Shown piece after piece: positions 1 to 5,678 of a DNA stretch of 10,847 nucleotides (within the stretch, counting starts at the first letter, position 1; the number at the start of each line of letters is the position of its first letter). Position numbers and translations under genes: made by a program. The notes beneath the pieces were generated by a model, which searched no databases, was not told the DNA's origin, and saw only the letters and a program-made list of their open reading frames with translations. Source of the stretch: Methanobrevibacter sp. (GTDB lineage: Archaea; Methanobacteriota; Methanobacteria; Methanobacteriales; Methanobacteriaceae); the NCBI GenBank assembly GCA_009784145.1, contig WRCI01000046.1, positions 1 to 10,847 on the forward strand, given 5' to 3'.

Positions 1-615
1 CCTAAAACACCTAAAAAAACAGGGTATGTCTTTAATGGTTGGTATACTAAAAAATCAGGCGGAACAAAGATTACAACTGCAACTAAAGTCAAAAAGAAAG
101 TGACACACTATGCTCACTGGAAGAAAAGAACAAGTACAAGTGCCAGTACCAGTACAAATGTTAATTCATTAGTGGGACATTGGAGTAAACGATCATATGG
201 AATTATTGGTTCAACTTATCTTTATTATTCTAATTCTATATCCTATCAGTGGGGTTATACATTTTATAATTACCATTTCTTCAACAATGGTCGATTCCAG
301 TATTTCCAAGGTGCCACTGGCAATACGAAATATGAAGGTAAATACGCATTTTCAAAGGGTAAAGTGTATTTCAAAGAAGTGAAAAAGTATGATTTTATGT
401 CTGCATCATCAGATTTATGGAATGCAAATTTAAAAAAATACGGTAGTGATATGACAAAATGGAAGTTCTTAAATCCTGTTAAATCTAAAGATATGACTTC
501 TGAATACAAATTAACTTCTAACAAAAAAGGAAATTATTTAGAAATACGTCCTTACACTTCAGATGGAGGTAAATTTACTCTCAAAGATTCTTCCACATTT
601 GATAAACAAAAATAA
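1..615 (+). CDS. Adhesin-like surface protein, C-terminal part (5' truncated by window)
   Basis: The frame is open from base 1, so only the last 204 residues are present. Residues 1-40 match the Listeria-Bacteroides repeat (Flg_new / InlB B-repeat type): a TGYVFNGWYT core, then SGGTKI, then a closing VTHYAHW. A Ser/Thr-rich linker follows at about 41-55. The rest, from VGHWS onward, is aromatic-rich with a pattern like a small lipocalin-type beta-barrel (GRFQYF, YEGKYAFSKGKVYF); that second assignment is tentative. Such repeats are common in extracellular adhesin-like proteins of Methanobrevibacter, so a role at the cell surface in contact with host or bacterial partners is inferred. A GTG at position 100 is an internal Val codon of the repeat, not the start. 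No C-terminal membrane anchor or sorting signal is visible; any signal peptide lies outside the window. Oligo-T stretches follow the stop. Confidence 0.85.
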   Translation, partial: PKTPKKTGYVFNGWYTKKSGGTKITTATKVKKKVTHYAHWKKRTSTSASTSTNVNSLVGHWSKRSYGIIGSTYLYYSNSISYQWGYTFYNYHFFNNGRFQYFQGATGNTKYEGKYAFSKGKVYFKEVKKYDFMSASSDLWNANLKKYGSDMTKWKFLNPVKSKDMTSEYKLTSNKKGNYLEIRPYTSDGGKFTLKDSSTFDKQK

Positions 616-650
616 CTGTTTGAATAACTATTAATGGGGTTTCAATCATT

Positions 651-699
651 ATTTTTTTTATTTTTCTTTAATTTTTATTTTTTTTTATATCTTTTTTTA
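651..699 (+). terminator. Oligo-T terminator region after adhesin-like gene
   Basis: Several runs of 7-9 T (652-659, 678-686, 692-698) begin 36 bp after the stop codon. Archaeal RNA polymerase terminates at such oligo-T tracts without needing a strong hairpin. No GC-rich stem is present. Confidence 0.5.
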
Positions 700-707
700 T
701 TTTAATA

Positions 708-893
708 TTTTTTTATATAATAATTTTATATACAAGTATAGCTAAGTTTGGAAATATTTAGCTATTGTTTTTTTATATAATAATTTTATATACAAGTATA
801 GCTAAGTTTAGAAATAGTTAGCTATTGTTTTTTTATATAATAATTTTATATACAAGTATAGCTAAGTTTGGAAATATTTAGCTATTGTTTTTT
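708..893 (+). repeat. Three tandem 60-bp repeats, each with TATA-like boxes and a hairpin before a T-run
   Basis: Units lie at 708-767, 768-827 and 828-887, with a T6 tail to 893. The period is exactly 60 bp; unit 2 differs from the others at only a few bases. Each unit starts with T7, then TTTATATA twice (712-719 and 725-732 in unit 1). It then has the inverted repeat ATAGCTAA / TTAGCTAT (738-745 and 758-765, 12-nt loop), and the next T-run follows two bases later. Each unit can therefore be read as promoter-like sequence followed by a terminator-like hairpin. No ORF or spacer structure is present. They may be redundant terminators or very short transcription units; which one cannot be told from sequence. 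Confidence 0.85.
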
Positions 894-942
894 ATAATTA
901 TTTTTTATATTTATATATTCTATATACTATTTTTTTACTTTC

Positions 943-1050
943 AACTTTTTTTTTTAATAATTATTTTTTATTCATTTAATTAAATATTTCACATTTAACT
1001 TTTTTTTTTTAATAGTTATTTTTTCTTTATTTAATTAAATATTTTACTAT
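943..1050 (+). repeat. Two imperfect 54-bp tandem repeats in AT-rich spacer
   Basis: Units at about 943-996 and 997-1050 share AACT followed by T10-T11, then AATARTTATTTTTT, then the perfect 12-bp palindrome ATTTAATTAAAT (974-985 and 1029-1040), then AAATATTT. The copies differ by scattered substitutions and small indels. Together with the 60-bp repeats they fill most of the 561-bp gap between the adhesin-like gene and the TadC gene. I see no gene in this gap on either strand. Confidence 0.65.
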
Positions 1051-1151
1051 TAACTATATTTTACACGTTCAACTTAAAATTCATCTTTAAATGAGTAATA
1101 TTTATTAATGAGTCTTTTTTAATCTTCATATACTTATTATTTAAAAAAATA

Positions 1152-1160
1152 TTTTAAATA
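1152..1160 (+). promoter_or_regulatory. TATA box candidate for the pilus operon
   Basis: TTTTAAATA preceded by an A-rich BRE-like stretch (AAAAAAATA). A start site about 25 bp downstream of the box would fall near 1180-1185, directly before the ATG at 1186. A second weaker TATA candidate (CATATA, about 1128-1133) could give a longer leader that keeps the GTGAT ribosome binding site. Confidence 0.4.
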
Positions 1161-1185
1161 TAGATTTTTACGGAATGTGATTTAT

Positions 1186-2115
1186 ATGAATTTAGAAGAT
1201 TTAATATCTTATATTTCTCAATTTATTGAGAAAAAAGTCCCTGAAAAATATTTACTTAAATTTCAAGAAATATTATTAACTAGTAGAATTTTTACAGTAG
1301 CTTCTCAGATTTTAGCACTATTAATATTAGCTATAGTATTTTTGTCATTTATTTTCACAATATTGTCAATTATTTTATCATTTGATTTAATAATTTCGAT
1401 TCTCTTTGCAATAGCTATTCCTCCTTCACTACTCATTGGTTTTATAATTATCAAATCAGAACAACGTGCTGAAAAGATAGAAAATGAAAGTCCTGATTTT
1501 TTAAGGCAATTGGCATCTATGCTTAGAGTTGGAATGAGTTTTGAAAATGCTATGGATGAATTATCTCGATATGGTTCTGGACCATTATACGATGAGATAA
1601 AAAGAGCTGTTGTTGAAATTAAGATGGGACGAGAATTTAATGAAAGTATCCAAGCTATGGTAAATAGACTTAAATCAAAAAATTTAGAAAGAACTTTCAA
1701 AATAATCCTCGAAGCCCGTAAAAGTGGAGGAAGTTTAGCTGATATAATTGATGATGTATCTGAAGATTTAAGAGCTATAATTATTTTAAAACGAGAGAGA
1801 AAATCTAGTGTTATGATGGCTGTTTTATTTTTAATTATTTCTGCAGTTATTGCAGCTCCATTTGCCTTAGGCATGGTTGGAATTTATTCCTCTTTTATGT
1901 CAAGTCTAGGTAAAGGAACTGAATTAATTGAAACTTCAAAAATAGCTGCAAGTTCTTATATTATTATTCATTCAATTTTAGCTGGTTTAATCATTGGTCT
2001 AGTAATGTATGGTGATTTTAAAAAAGGAATTAAATTTTCAATTCCTTTAACAGTTTTAGCTTATGGAATATTTTTTATTATAAGTAATTTTGGAGCTGGT
2101 TTTTTAGGTTTTTGA
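1186..2115 (+). CDS. tadC: TadC-like type II secretion system F-family membrane protein
   Basis: This is a polytopic platform protein for assembly of type IV-like pili in the cytoplasmic membrane. Two N-terminal hydrophobic segments (about residues 35-55 and 60-88) precede a cytoplasmic T2SSF domain (about 95-205). That domain has the typical DFLRQLASMLRVGMSFENAM segment and a later KSGGSLADIIDDVSEDLR segment. Three more membrane helices follow. At 309 residues it matches single-domain TadC proteins rather than the ~500-residue archaellum FlaJ. The frame extends to a GTG at 1177, but GTGAT there is better read as the ribosome binding site for ATG 1186. The prepilin gene follows 42 bp downstream, so the two form an operon. 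No assembly ATPase (TadA/FlaI type) or prepilin peptidase is nearby; these must be encoded elsewhere. Confidence 0.88.
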   Translation: MNLEDLISYISQFIEKKVPEKYLLKFQEILLTSRIFTVASQILALLILAIVFLSFIFTILSIILSFDLIISILFAIAIPPSLLIGFIIIKSEQRAEKIENESPDFLRQLASMLRVGMSFENAMDELSRYGSGPLYDEIKRAVVEIKMGREFNESIQAMVNRLKSKNLERTFKIILEARKSGGSLADIIDDVSEDLRAIIILKRERKSSVMMAVLFLIISAVIAAPFALGMVGIYSSFMSSLGKGTELIETSKIAASSYIIIHSILAGLIIGLVMYGDFKKGIKFSIPLTVLAYGIFFIISNFGAGFLGF

Positions 2116-2157
2116 ATTAAATACTTTGAATTAAGACTGAAAAAGGTGAGAAAAATA

Positions 2158-2400
2158 ATGATATTAAAAGAATTTAAGAAAATTATAAGGGATGAAAAAA
2201 TATTTAACATAATGGAATTGGATGAAAATGGTCAAGCTGGAGCTGAAATGATTCTTTTAATTGGTGGGATGATTGTAATTGTTTTAATAGCTACTTATTT
2301 TTATAAAGATTATCTTTTAGGAATTGGTGAAGAGATGAATTCTACAGAAATAGCTAAAGTGAATAATTCAATTGAAAACATTTCTTCAAAATTTGATTAG
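2158..2400 (+). CDS. Class III signal peptide-containing prepilin
   Basis: This 80-residue protein has the archaeal class III (DUF361-type) signal: a charged N-terminus, then NGQAGAEMILLIGG, followed by a hydrophobic stretch to about residue 48. The expected cleavage is between Gly25 and Gln26, leaving Glu30 at position +5 of the mature pilin, as EppA-type prepilin peptidases require. The mature protein would be only 55 residues. It has three N-glycosylation sequons (Asn61, Asn69, Asn74), which fits glycosylated archaeal pilins. The ATG at 2158 is chosen because AGGTGA (2144-2149) is its ribosome binding site; an upstream in-frame GTG at 2146 is part of that site. It is the only pilin next to the TadC gene and is presumably the main subunit or an adaptor of that pilus. 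Confidence 0.88.
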   Translation: MILKEFKKIIRDEKIFNIMELDENGQAGAEMILLIGGMIVIVLIATYFYKDYLLGIGEEMNSTEIAKVNNSIENISSKFD

Positions 2401-2405
2401 GAAAA

Positions 2406-2422
2406 TTTTAAATAGTGCTATT
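2406..2422 (+). promoter_or_regulatory. Promoter and possible operator of the toxin-antitoxin-like pair
   Basis: GAAAA followed by TTTTAAATA (2406-2414) is a BRE/TATA arrangement just after the prepilin stop codon. It overlaps the quasi-palindrome AATAGTGCTATT (2411-2422; 5-bp arms around TG). A start site near 2435 would give a ~50-nt leader to the ATG at 2485. A palindrome touching the TATA box is where an autoregulating antitoxin could bind; this is inference. Confidence 0.4.
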
Positions 2423-2484
2423 CTAAGTTGATGTTAAAAATACCAACAACTTTTTATAATATGAAATATATAGTGGGTGTAAAA

Positions 2485-2733
2485 ATGGAAGAAAGATATA
2501 GGATTAATGATAATCTTGTTATTTGGAATGATGAAGATGATGTTTGGTCAATAATAATTTTGCCAGAATTAATACAAATAGATAATTGGCATGGATATCC
2601 CCATATTCATATAAATAAAGAAAGGAAAAAAATTTCTTTAAATAATTCATATAAAGTTTTTTTAAAAGTCATGTCACACATAGAATATGAATCTAATGTT
2701 AATTTAAATAAATTATTAGAGGAGTTAAGATAA
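2485..2733 (+). CDS. TumE/DUF6516-like putative toxin
   Basis: This 82-residue protein reads like a short member of the archaeal DUF6516/TumE toxin family. A strand-rich N-terminus (NLVIWNDEDDVWSIIILPE) is followed by the His/Asp motif IDNWHGYPHIHI (Asp33, His36, His40, His42), and the C-terminus is helical. The motif resembles the D..H....HvH signature of that family; an uncharacterised family with an HGYPH-type motif (DUF7718-like) is the alternative. The ATG at 2485 is preferred because GGGTG (2475-2479) stands five bases before it; the frame extends upstream to 2428, too close to the TATA box. Its stop overlaps the start of the next gene by one base (TAATG). That coupling with a winged-helix partner is the main argument for a toxin-antitoxin module. 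The biochemical activity is unknown. Confidence 0.6.
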   Translation: MEERYRINDNLVIWNDEDDVWSIIILPELIQIDNWHGYPHIHINKERKKISLNNSYKVFLKVMSHIEYESNVNLNKLLEELR

Positions 2734-3182
2734 TGTATCAAATAAGACTTGTTCGAAAAATTAAAGGAAAAGATATTATGGATGGACTTAAAAAAGAATA
2801 TGGTTCATTAGATAATTTAAAAAAATTATATAAAGAAGATAAAGAAAATCCAATATTCTACTTTCATTTAGAAGAATGGGATCATTATAAGGATAGACTT
2901 GATAAAGATATTACACAAAGAAAGATTATATTTGCAAAAAATTATCCTATTGGAAAAATTGAGTTAAAATTGTTAGATTTGATTAAAACTACTAATCCAG
3001 AATCAATTCGAGATTTAGCTAGGCTAAGCAATAAGGATATTAAAACTGTCCAACCAAAAGTTAATGCTTTGGCTGAAGAAGGAATCATTGAATTAAAAAA
3101 TGGTTCAAAAAACAATAAAATTCCAGTTTTTCCTTATGACTATATGGAAATCGTTATTGGGGAATCACCTATTGCTAAATAG
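2733..3182 (+). CDS. Winged-helix HVO_A0114/COG4190-like regulator, putative antitoxin
   Basis: This 149-residue protein has a C-terminal winged helix-turn-helix at about residues 77-140: IELKLLDLIKT, SIRDLARLSN, then the recognition segment DIKTVQPKVNALAEEGIIEL and a wing ending in PVFPYDYMEI. The pattern 'SIReLAr....d.k.V...v..L.e.GlIe' is typical of the COG4190/HVO_A0114 family, which often pairs with DUF6516/TumE proteins as the DNA-binding antitoxin. The N-terminal 60 residues are charged and helical and could bind the toxin. Translation starts in the TAATG overlap with the upstream gene, helped by AGAGGAG at 2718-2724. Expected role: neutralise the partner and repress the operon promoter at 2406. 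The lactaldehyde dehydrogenase gene follows after only 34 bp and may be read from the same transcript. Confidence 0.7.
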   Translation: MYQIRLVRKIKGKDIMDGLKKEYGSLDNLKKLYKEDKENPIFYFHLEEWDHYKDRLDKDITQRKIIFAKNYPIGKIELKLLDLIKTTNPESIRDLARLSNKDIKTVQPKVNALAEEGIIELKNGSKNNKIPVFPYDYMEIVIGESPIAK

Positions 3183-3216
3183 TTTAATTTCAGATATTTA
3201 AAGAAAATGTGATAAA

Positions 3217-4629
3217 ATGAAAATGTTAATTAATGGAAAGTTTGAAGATAGAGAAGAAGTTTTTGATATTATTAACCCTTACAACAATGAAATTGTTGAT
3301 ACAGTACCTGTTGGTAATAGAGAAGATGCTAAATTAGCTATTGTTGCTGCAAATAAAGCTAAAAAAGAACTTACAACTTGGTCTTCTCGAAAAGTATCTG
3401 AAGGACTTTACTCTGCATATGAGGTATTAAAATCTGAACAAAAGAAAATAGCTAAACTCCTTACTGCAGAAAGCGGTAAACCAATTAAAGATTCTCTTGT
3501 TGAAATGGCAAGATCAGTTGATACATTAAAATTTGCTGCTGAAGAATCTAAAAGGATTTATGGAGAAACGGTTCCATTAGATGCTGGAATTAATGGGAAA
3601 GGTTTCTTTGCATTTACTCAAAAGATTCCTCTTGGTGTTGTTGGAGCAATTACTCCTTTTAACTATCCAGTAAATTTAAGCTTACATAAATTGGCTCCTG
3701 CAGTAGCTGCAAAAAATGCAGTAATAATGAAACCTCCTCTTCAAGCTCCTCTTGCAGCTATGAAAATGGCAGAAATTATAGCTTCTGAGTTTCCAGATGG
3801 AGTTGTTAATACTGTTACAGGTTCAGGTCGTGAAGTTGGGGATGAATTAGTTGTTAATGAGAATATTAATAAAATATCCTTTACAGGTGGTGTAGCTACT
3901 GGGCTTTCTATTACTTCAAGAGCTGGAATGAAAAAAGTAACTTTAGAATTAGGTGGTAATGATCCATTAGTTGTTCTTGAGGATGCAAATATTGAAAAAG
4001 CTGTTAGTGCAGGAGTACTAGGATCTTATCTCTTTTCTGGTCAAGTATGTATGGCAGTAAAGCGTATCATTGTTGATGAAAAGATAGCTGATGAGTTCAC
4101 TGATTTATTTGTAAAAGAAACTGAAAAATTAAAAATAGGGGATCCAATGAATCCTAAAACAGATATTGGACCACTCATTGATGAAGATGCAGCTAAAATG
4201 ATAGAACAATCTGTTGTTGGAGCTTGCAATGAAGGTGCAGAACTTTTAACTGGTGGAAATAGAGATGGCAATTTCTTCCAGCCAACTGTACTAGATAATA
4301 TTAGTCCAGATATGGAAGTAGTTGTTAATGAAACTTTTGGACCAGTTTCTCCAATTATTAAAGTGAATGGTGTTGAAGAAGCAATAGCTATAGCTAACAA
4401 CACTGAATTTGGTCTTCAAGCAGGAGTATTTACTGAAAGTATAAGAAATGGTTTAAAATGTGCTAATGAAATAGAAGCAGGTTCAGTTTTTATAAACAAA
4501 CAATCTACATTTAGAACTGATAATATGCCATTTGGTGGATTTAAAATGAGTGGAATGGGTAAAGAAGGAGTTAAATATGCTGTAGAAGATATGACTAAAA
4601 CAAAGTTAATTGGATTAAATTTAAGATAA
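3217..4629 (+). CDS. cofA: NAD(P)-dependent lactaldehyde dehydrogenase (CofA-type)
   Basis: This 470-residue member of the aldehyde dehydrogenase superfamily resembles the methanogen lactaldehyde dehydrogenase (M. jannaschii MJ1411 type), which oxidises L-lactaldehyde to L-lactate for coenzyme F420 side-chain synthesis in the cytoplasm. The catalytic set is visible: Asn149 in TPFNYP, Lys172 in MKPP, the FTGG cofactor loop near 222, Glu244 in LELGGNDP and the nucleophile Cys278 in GQVCMA. The C-terminal FGPVSP and [15 protein letters not shown] motifs are intact. Length is normal for the family. The start is ATG 3217 with GTGAT at 3209-3213; ATG 3223 (MLINGKF, aligned with the start of relatives) is nearly as likely. 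No clear promoter fits in the 34 bp behind the toxin-antitoxin-like pair, so it may share that transcript. The exact aldehyde is assigned from family resemblance only. Confidence 0.85.
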   Translation: MKMLINGKFEDREEVFDIINPYNNEIVDTVPVGNREDAKLAIVAANKAKKELTTWSSRKVSEGLYSAYEVLKSEQKKIAKLLTAESGKPIKDSLVEMARSVDTLKFAAEESKRIYGETVPLDAGINGKGFFAFTQKIPLGVVGAITPFNYPVNLSLHKLAPAVAAKNAVIMKPPLQAPLAAMKMAEIIASEFPDGVVNTVTGSGREVGDELVVNENINKISFTGGVATGLSITSRAGMKKVTLELGGNDPLVVLEDANIEKAVSAGVLGSYLFSGQVCMAVKRIIVDEKIADEFTDLFVKETEKLKIGDPMNPKTDIGPLIDEDAAKMIEQSVVGACNEGAELLTGGNRDGNFFQPTVLDNISPDMEVVVNETFGPVSPIIKVNGVEEAIAIANNTEFGLQAGVFTESIRNGLKCANEIEAGSVFINKQSTFRTDNMPFGGFKMSGMGKEGVKYAVEDMTKTKLIGLNLR

Positions 4630-4657
4630 AAAGGTAAAATAATTGTTATGGAAATTC

Positions 4658-4679
4658 AATGAGTATGATTTTTTTCATT
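4658..4679 (+). terminator. Terminator candidate after cofA
   Basis: A T7 run (4669-4675) sits inside a weak AATGA / TCATT inverted repeat 29 bp after the cofA stop. Further T-runs follow in the tandem repeats at 4730-4802 and may act as backup terminators. Confidence 0.4.
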
Positions 4680-4729
4680 AAACATAATATTTTGATAACT
4701 TTTTATCACTATCTTCTTTTGTAAAATTT

Positions 4730-4802
4730 CAGTTTATTTTATATTTATTTTTTTAGTTTATTTTTTATTTATTTTTTCAGTTTATTTTATATTTATTGTT
4801 TT
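4730..4802 (+). repeat. Three T-rich tandem repeats of 23-25 bp
   Basis: Units at 4730-4754, 4755-4777 and 4778-4802 share (C)AGTTTATTTTATATTTATT followed by a T-run (GTTTT in the last unit). They probably arose by slippage and offer repeated T-tracts downstream of cofA, so a termination role is possible. Confidence 0.65.
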
Positions 4803-5029
4803 GTGAAAATCAGAAGTCTCAAGTAGAGCATATGTATGAGCATTTAAACTATTTATAATAATTCTTAACCTTTTTCTTGTGTTTTATGATTAGTTAGAAT
4901 TTTATTTTTTTCATATTGACTACTACTTATTTTGTAAAAAAATAATATGTATGATGTAAATTATAAAAAAATCAAAAAAAGACAAAGCAAATGTGGTGTT
5001 CTTTGAATGTTTAAATGTAATATAGTTGA
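4803..5029. other. AT-rich spacer without recognisable gene
   Basis: This is the middle of an 824-bp non-coding interval between cofA and the 33-codon miniprotein gene. I see no ORF with a ribosome binding site on either strand, no tRNA-like fold and no transposase remnant. It contains several T- and A-runs only. Confidence 0.6.
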
Positions 5030-5073
5030 TTGATTCTATTTTTAACTACTTACTGATTATTCATTCAGAAATC

Positions 5074-5087
5074 AGAAACTTTAAATA
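5074..5087 (+). promoter_or_regulatory. BRE/TATA promoter at left end of dispersed element, copy 1
   Basis: AGAAAC directly followed by TTTAAATA (5080-5087) is close to the methanogen BRE/TATA consensus and is identical in copy 2 (TATA at 9388-9395). The expected start site is near 5108-5112. The unbroken conservation of this block against a drifting background supports function. Confidence 0.6.
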
Positions 5088-5109
5088 CTAACAAAAAGAA
5101 TATTCACTT

Positions 5110-5404
5110 GCGAATATGAAATGTTTCATTAAAACCAAGAGTACACGTAAAGTGATGTCTTTTATTAATGAGAACAAAGTCTGAATTATTTAATATCTTG
5201 ATGTTTTGTTTTAATCATAAACACCCAACCTTTAAAAAAATATCCCAATATTTTATTCACATAATGTAATTACATTATAATTTGATATAAAATAATTCAT
5301 TAAAATTATTATTTTTTTAGACTTTGTTTTGATTAATAAATTTAGGAATGAATTTATTATTTTTTTAGACTTTTGTCTGATTAATAAATTCAGTACTGAA
5401 TTAT
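5110..5404 (+). ncRNA. Candidate structured non-coding RNA from dispersed element, copy 1
   Basis: The transcript predicted from the TATA box at 5080 would contain the 22-nt pairing between 5161-5182 and 5319-5340 (one G/G mismatch, one G-U). It would also contain three 3' hairpins: 5291-5310 with T7, 5335-5358 with T7, and the perfect AATTCAGTACTGAATT at 5387-5402. Termination could occur after 5318, 5366 or 5404; only the longer forms contain the right arm. No known RNA family was recognised. Boundaries are inferred. Confidence 0.35.
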
Positions 5405-5453
5405 TATTAATCTATATAATCTTGTATAATATTCAAATAAATGAGGTTCATAA

Positions 5454-5555
5454 ATGTCTAAAAATAAAATCAGGATTATCTACAATAAGTATATTGATGA
5501 TATTATAGGTACTTTATTTATGCTATTAATTATTTATTTAATACTTTTATTTTAA
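5454..5555 (+). CDS. 33-residue single-span membrane miniprotein
   Basis: The ORF starts at ATG 5454 with GAGGT (5443-5447) six bases upstream, a ribosome binding site as good as those of the larger genes here. The product has a basic N-terminus (MSKNKIRIIYNKY), a short acidic turn (IDDIIG) and a C-terminal hydrophobic stretch (about residues 18-33) that ends directly at the stop. It should be a single-span or membrane-anchored peptide with its positive end inside. It lies just downstream of copy 1 of the dispersed element and could be read from that element's promoter if transcription passes the hairpins. No family was recognised. A small regulatory membrane protein or a type I toxin-like peptide are possible, but nothing in the sequence decides between them. 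Confidence 0.5.
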   Translation: MSKNKIRIIYNKYIDDIIGTLFMLLIIYLILLF

Positions 5556-5633
5556 TTGTAGATTTTGAAAATATTTGATTGTTATTCAACTTGATTGAAA
5601 TTTTTTTAAGTTTATGAATGGCATTATGCATAT

Positions 5634-5651
5634 TATACAAAGTTTTGTATA
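5634..5651. promoter_or_regulatory. Perfect inverted repeat upstream of the first secreted-protein gene
   Basis: TATACAAAGTTTTGTATA has 8-bp arms around GT and ends 27 bp before the GTG start at 5679. It could be an operator for a dimeric regulator or a hairpin in the leader. The TetR-family protein at 8596-9222 is the only dimeric repressor candidate in the cluster; the same palindrome was not seen at that gene's own promoter, so the link is only a suggestion. Confidence 0.35.
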
Positions 5652-5678
5652 TTAAAAAAATAATGGAGAAGTGAAATT

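Larger units (their letters stand above)
5030..5410 (+). repeat. Dispersed ~350-bp non-coding element, copy 1
   Basis: The sequence matches 9340-9680 in the same orientation, by eye at roughly 85-90% over the core from TTCATTCAGAAATCAG to the AATAAATTTAGG segment, with weaker similarity at the left edge. Order of parts: BRE/TATA promoter (5074-5087), small inverted repeats near 5098-5130, left arm of a 22-nt inverted repeat (5161-5182), a 136-nt interior, hairpin plus T7 (5291-5318) and the right arm (5319-5340). Copy 1 differs from copy 2 in having a 48-bp tandem duplication of the right-arm module (5319-5366, then from 5367), which adds two more hairpins. No conserved protein longer than nine residues is encoded. 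It could be a structured RNA gene or an immobile transposon-like repeat. Confidence 0.85.

Noticed and set aside
197-524. Short ORFs in other frames within the adhesin-like gene (197-382 plus, 270-524 minus)
   Set aside because: The main frame continues through the whole region with family motifs; these lack ribosome binding sites.
708-893. CRISPR-like array
   Set aside because: The whole 60-bp period is repeated; there are no unique spacers and no cas gene.
1305-1874. 189-codon ORF on the minus strand
   Set aside because: Lies fully antisense to the well-supported TadC gene and its product has no recognisable features.
4041-4403. 120-codon ORF on the minus strand
   Set aside because: Antisense to the catalytic region of cofA; a shadow of that gene.
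5155-5184. Nine-codon ORF M(S/Y)FINENKV preceded by AGTG/AGGTG, present in both copies of the dispersed element (second copy 9466-9495)
   Set aside because: The Shine-Dalgarno-like bases touch the ATG, leaving no spacing, and the ORF lies inside the left arm of the inverted repeat, whose conservation is explained by pairing.
5161-5340. Simple MITE bounded by the 22-nt inverted repeats
   Set aside because: Similarity between the copies continues about 100 bp or more to the left of the left arm, including a promoter, and no target-site duplication is seen at the arms.
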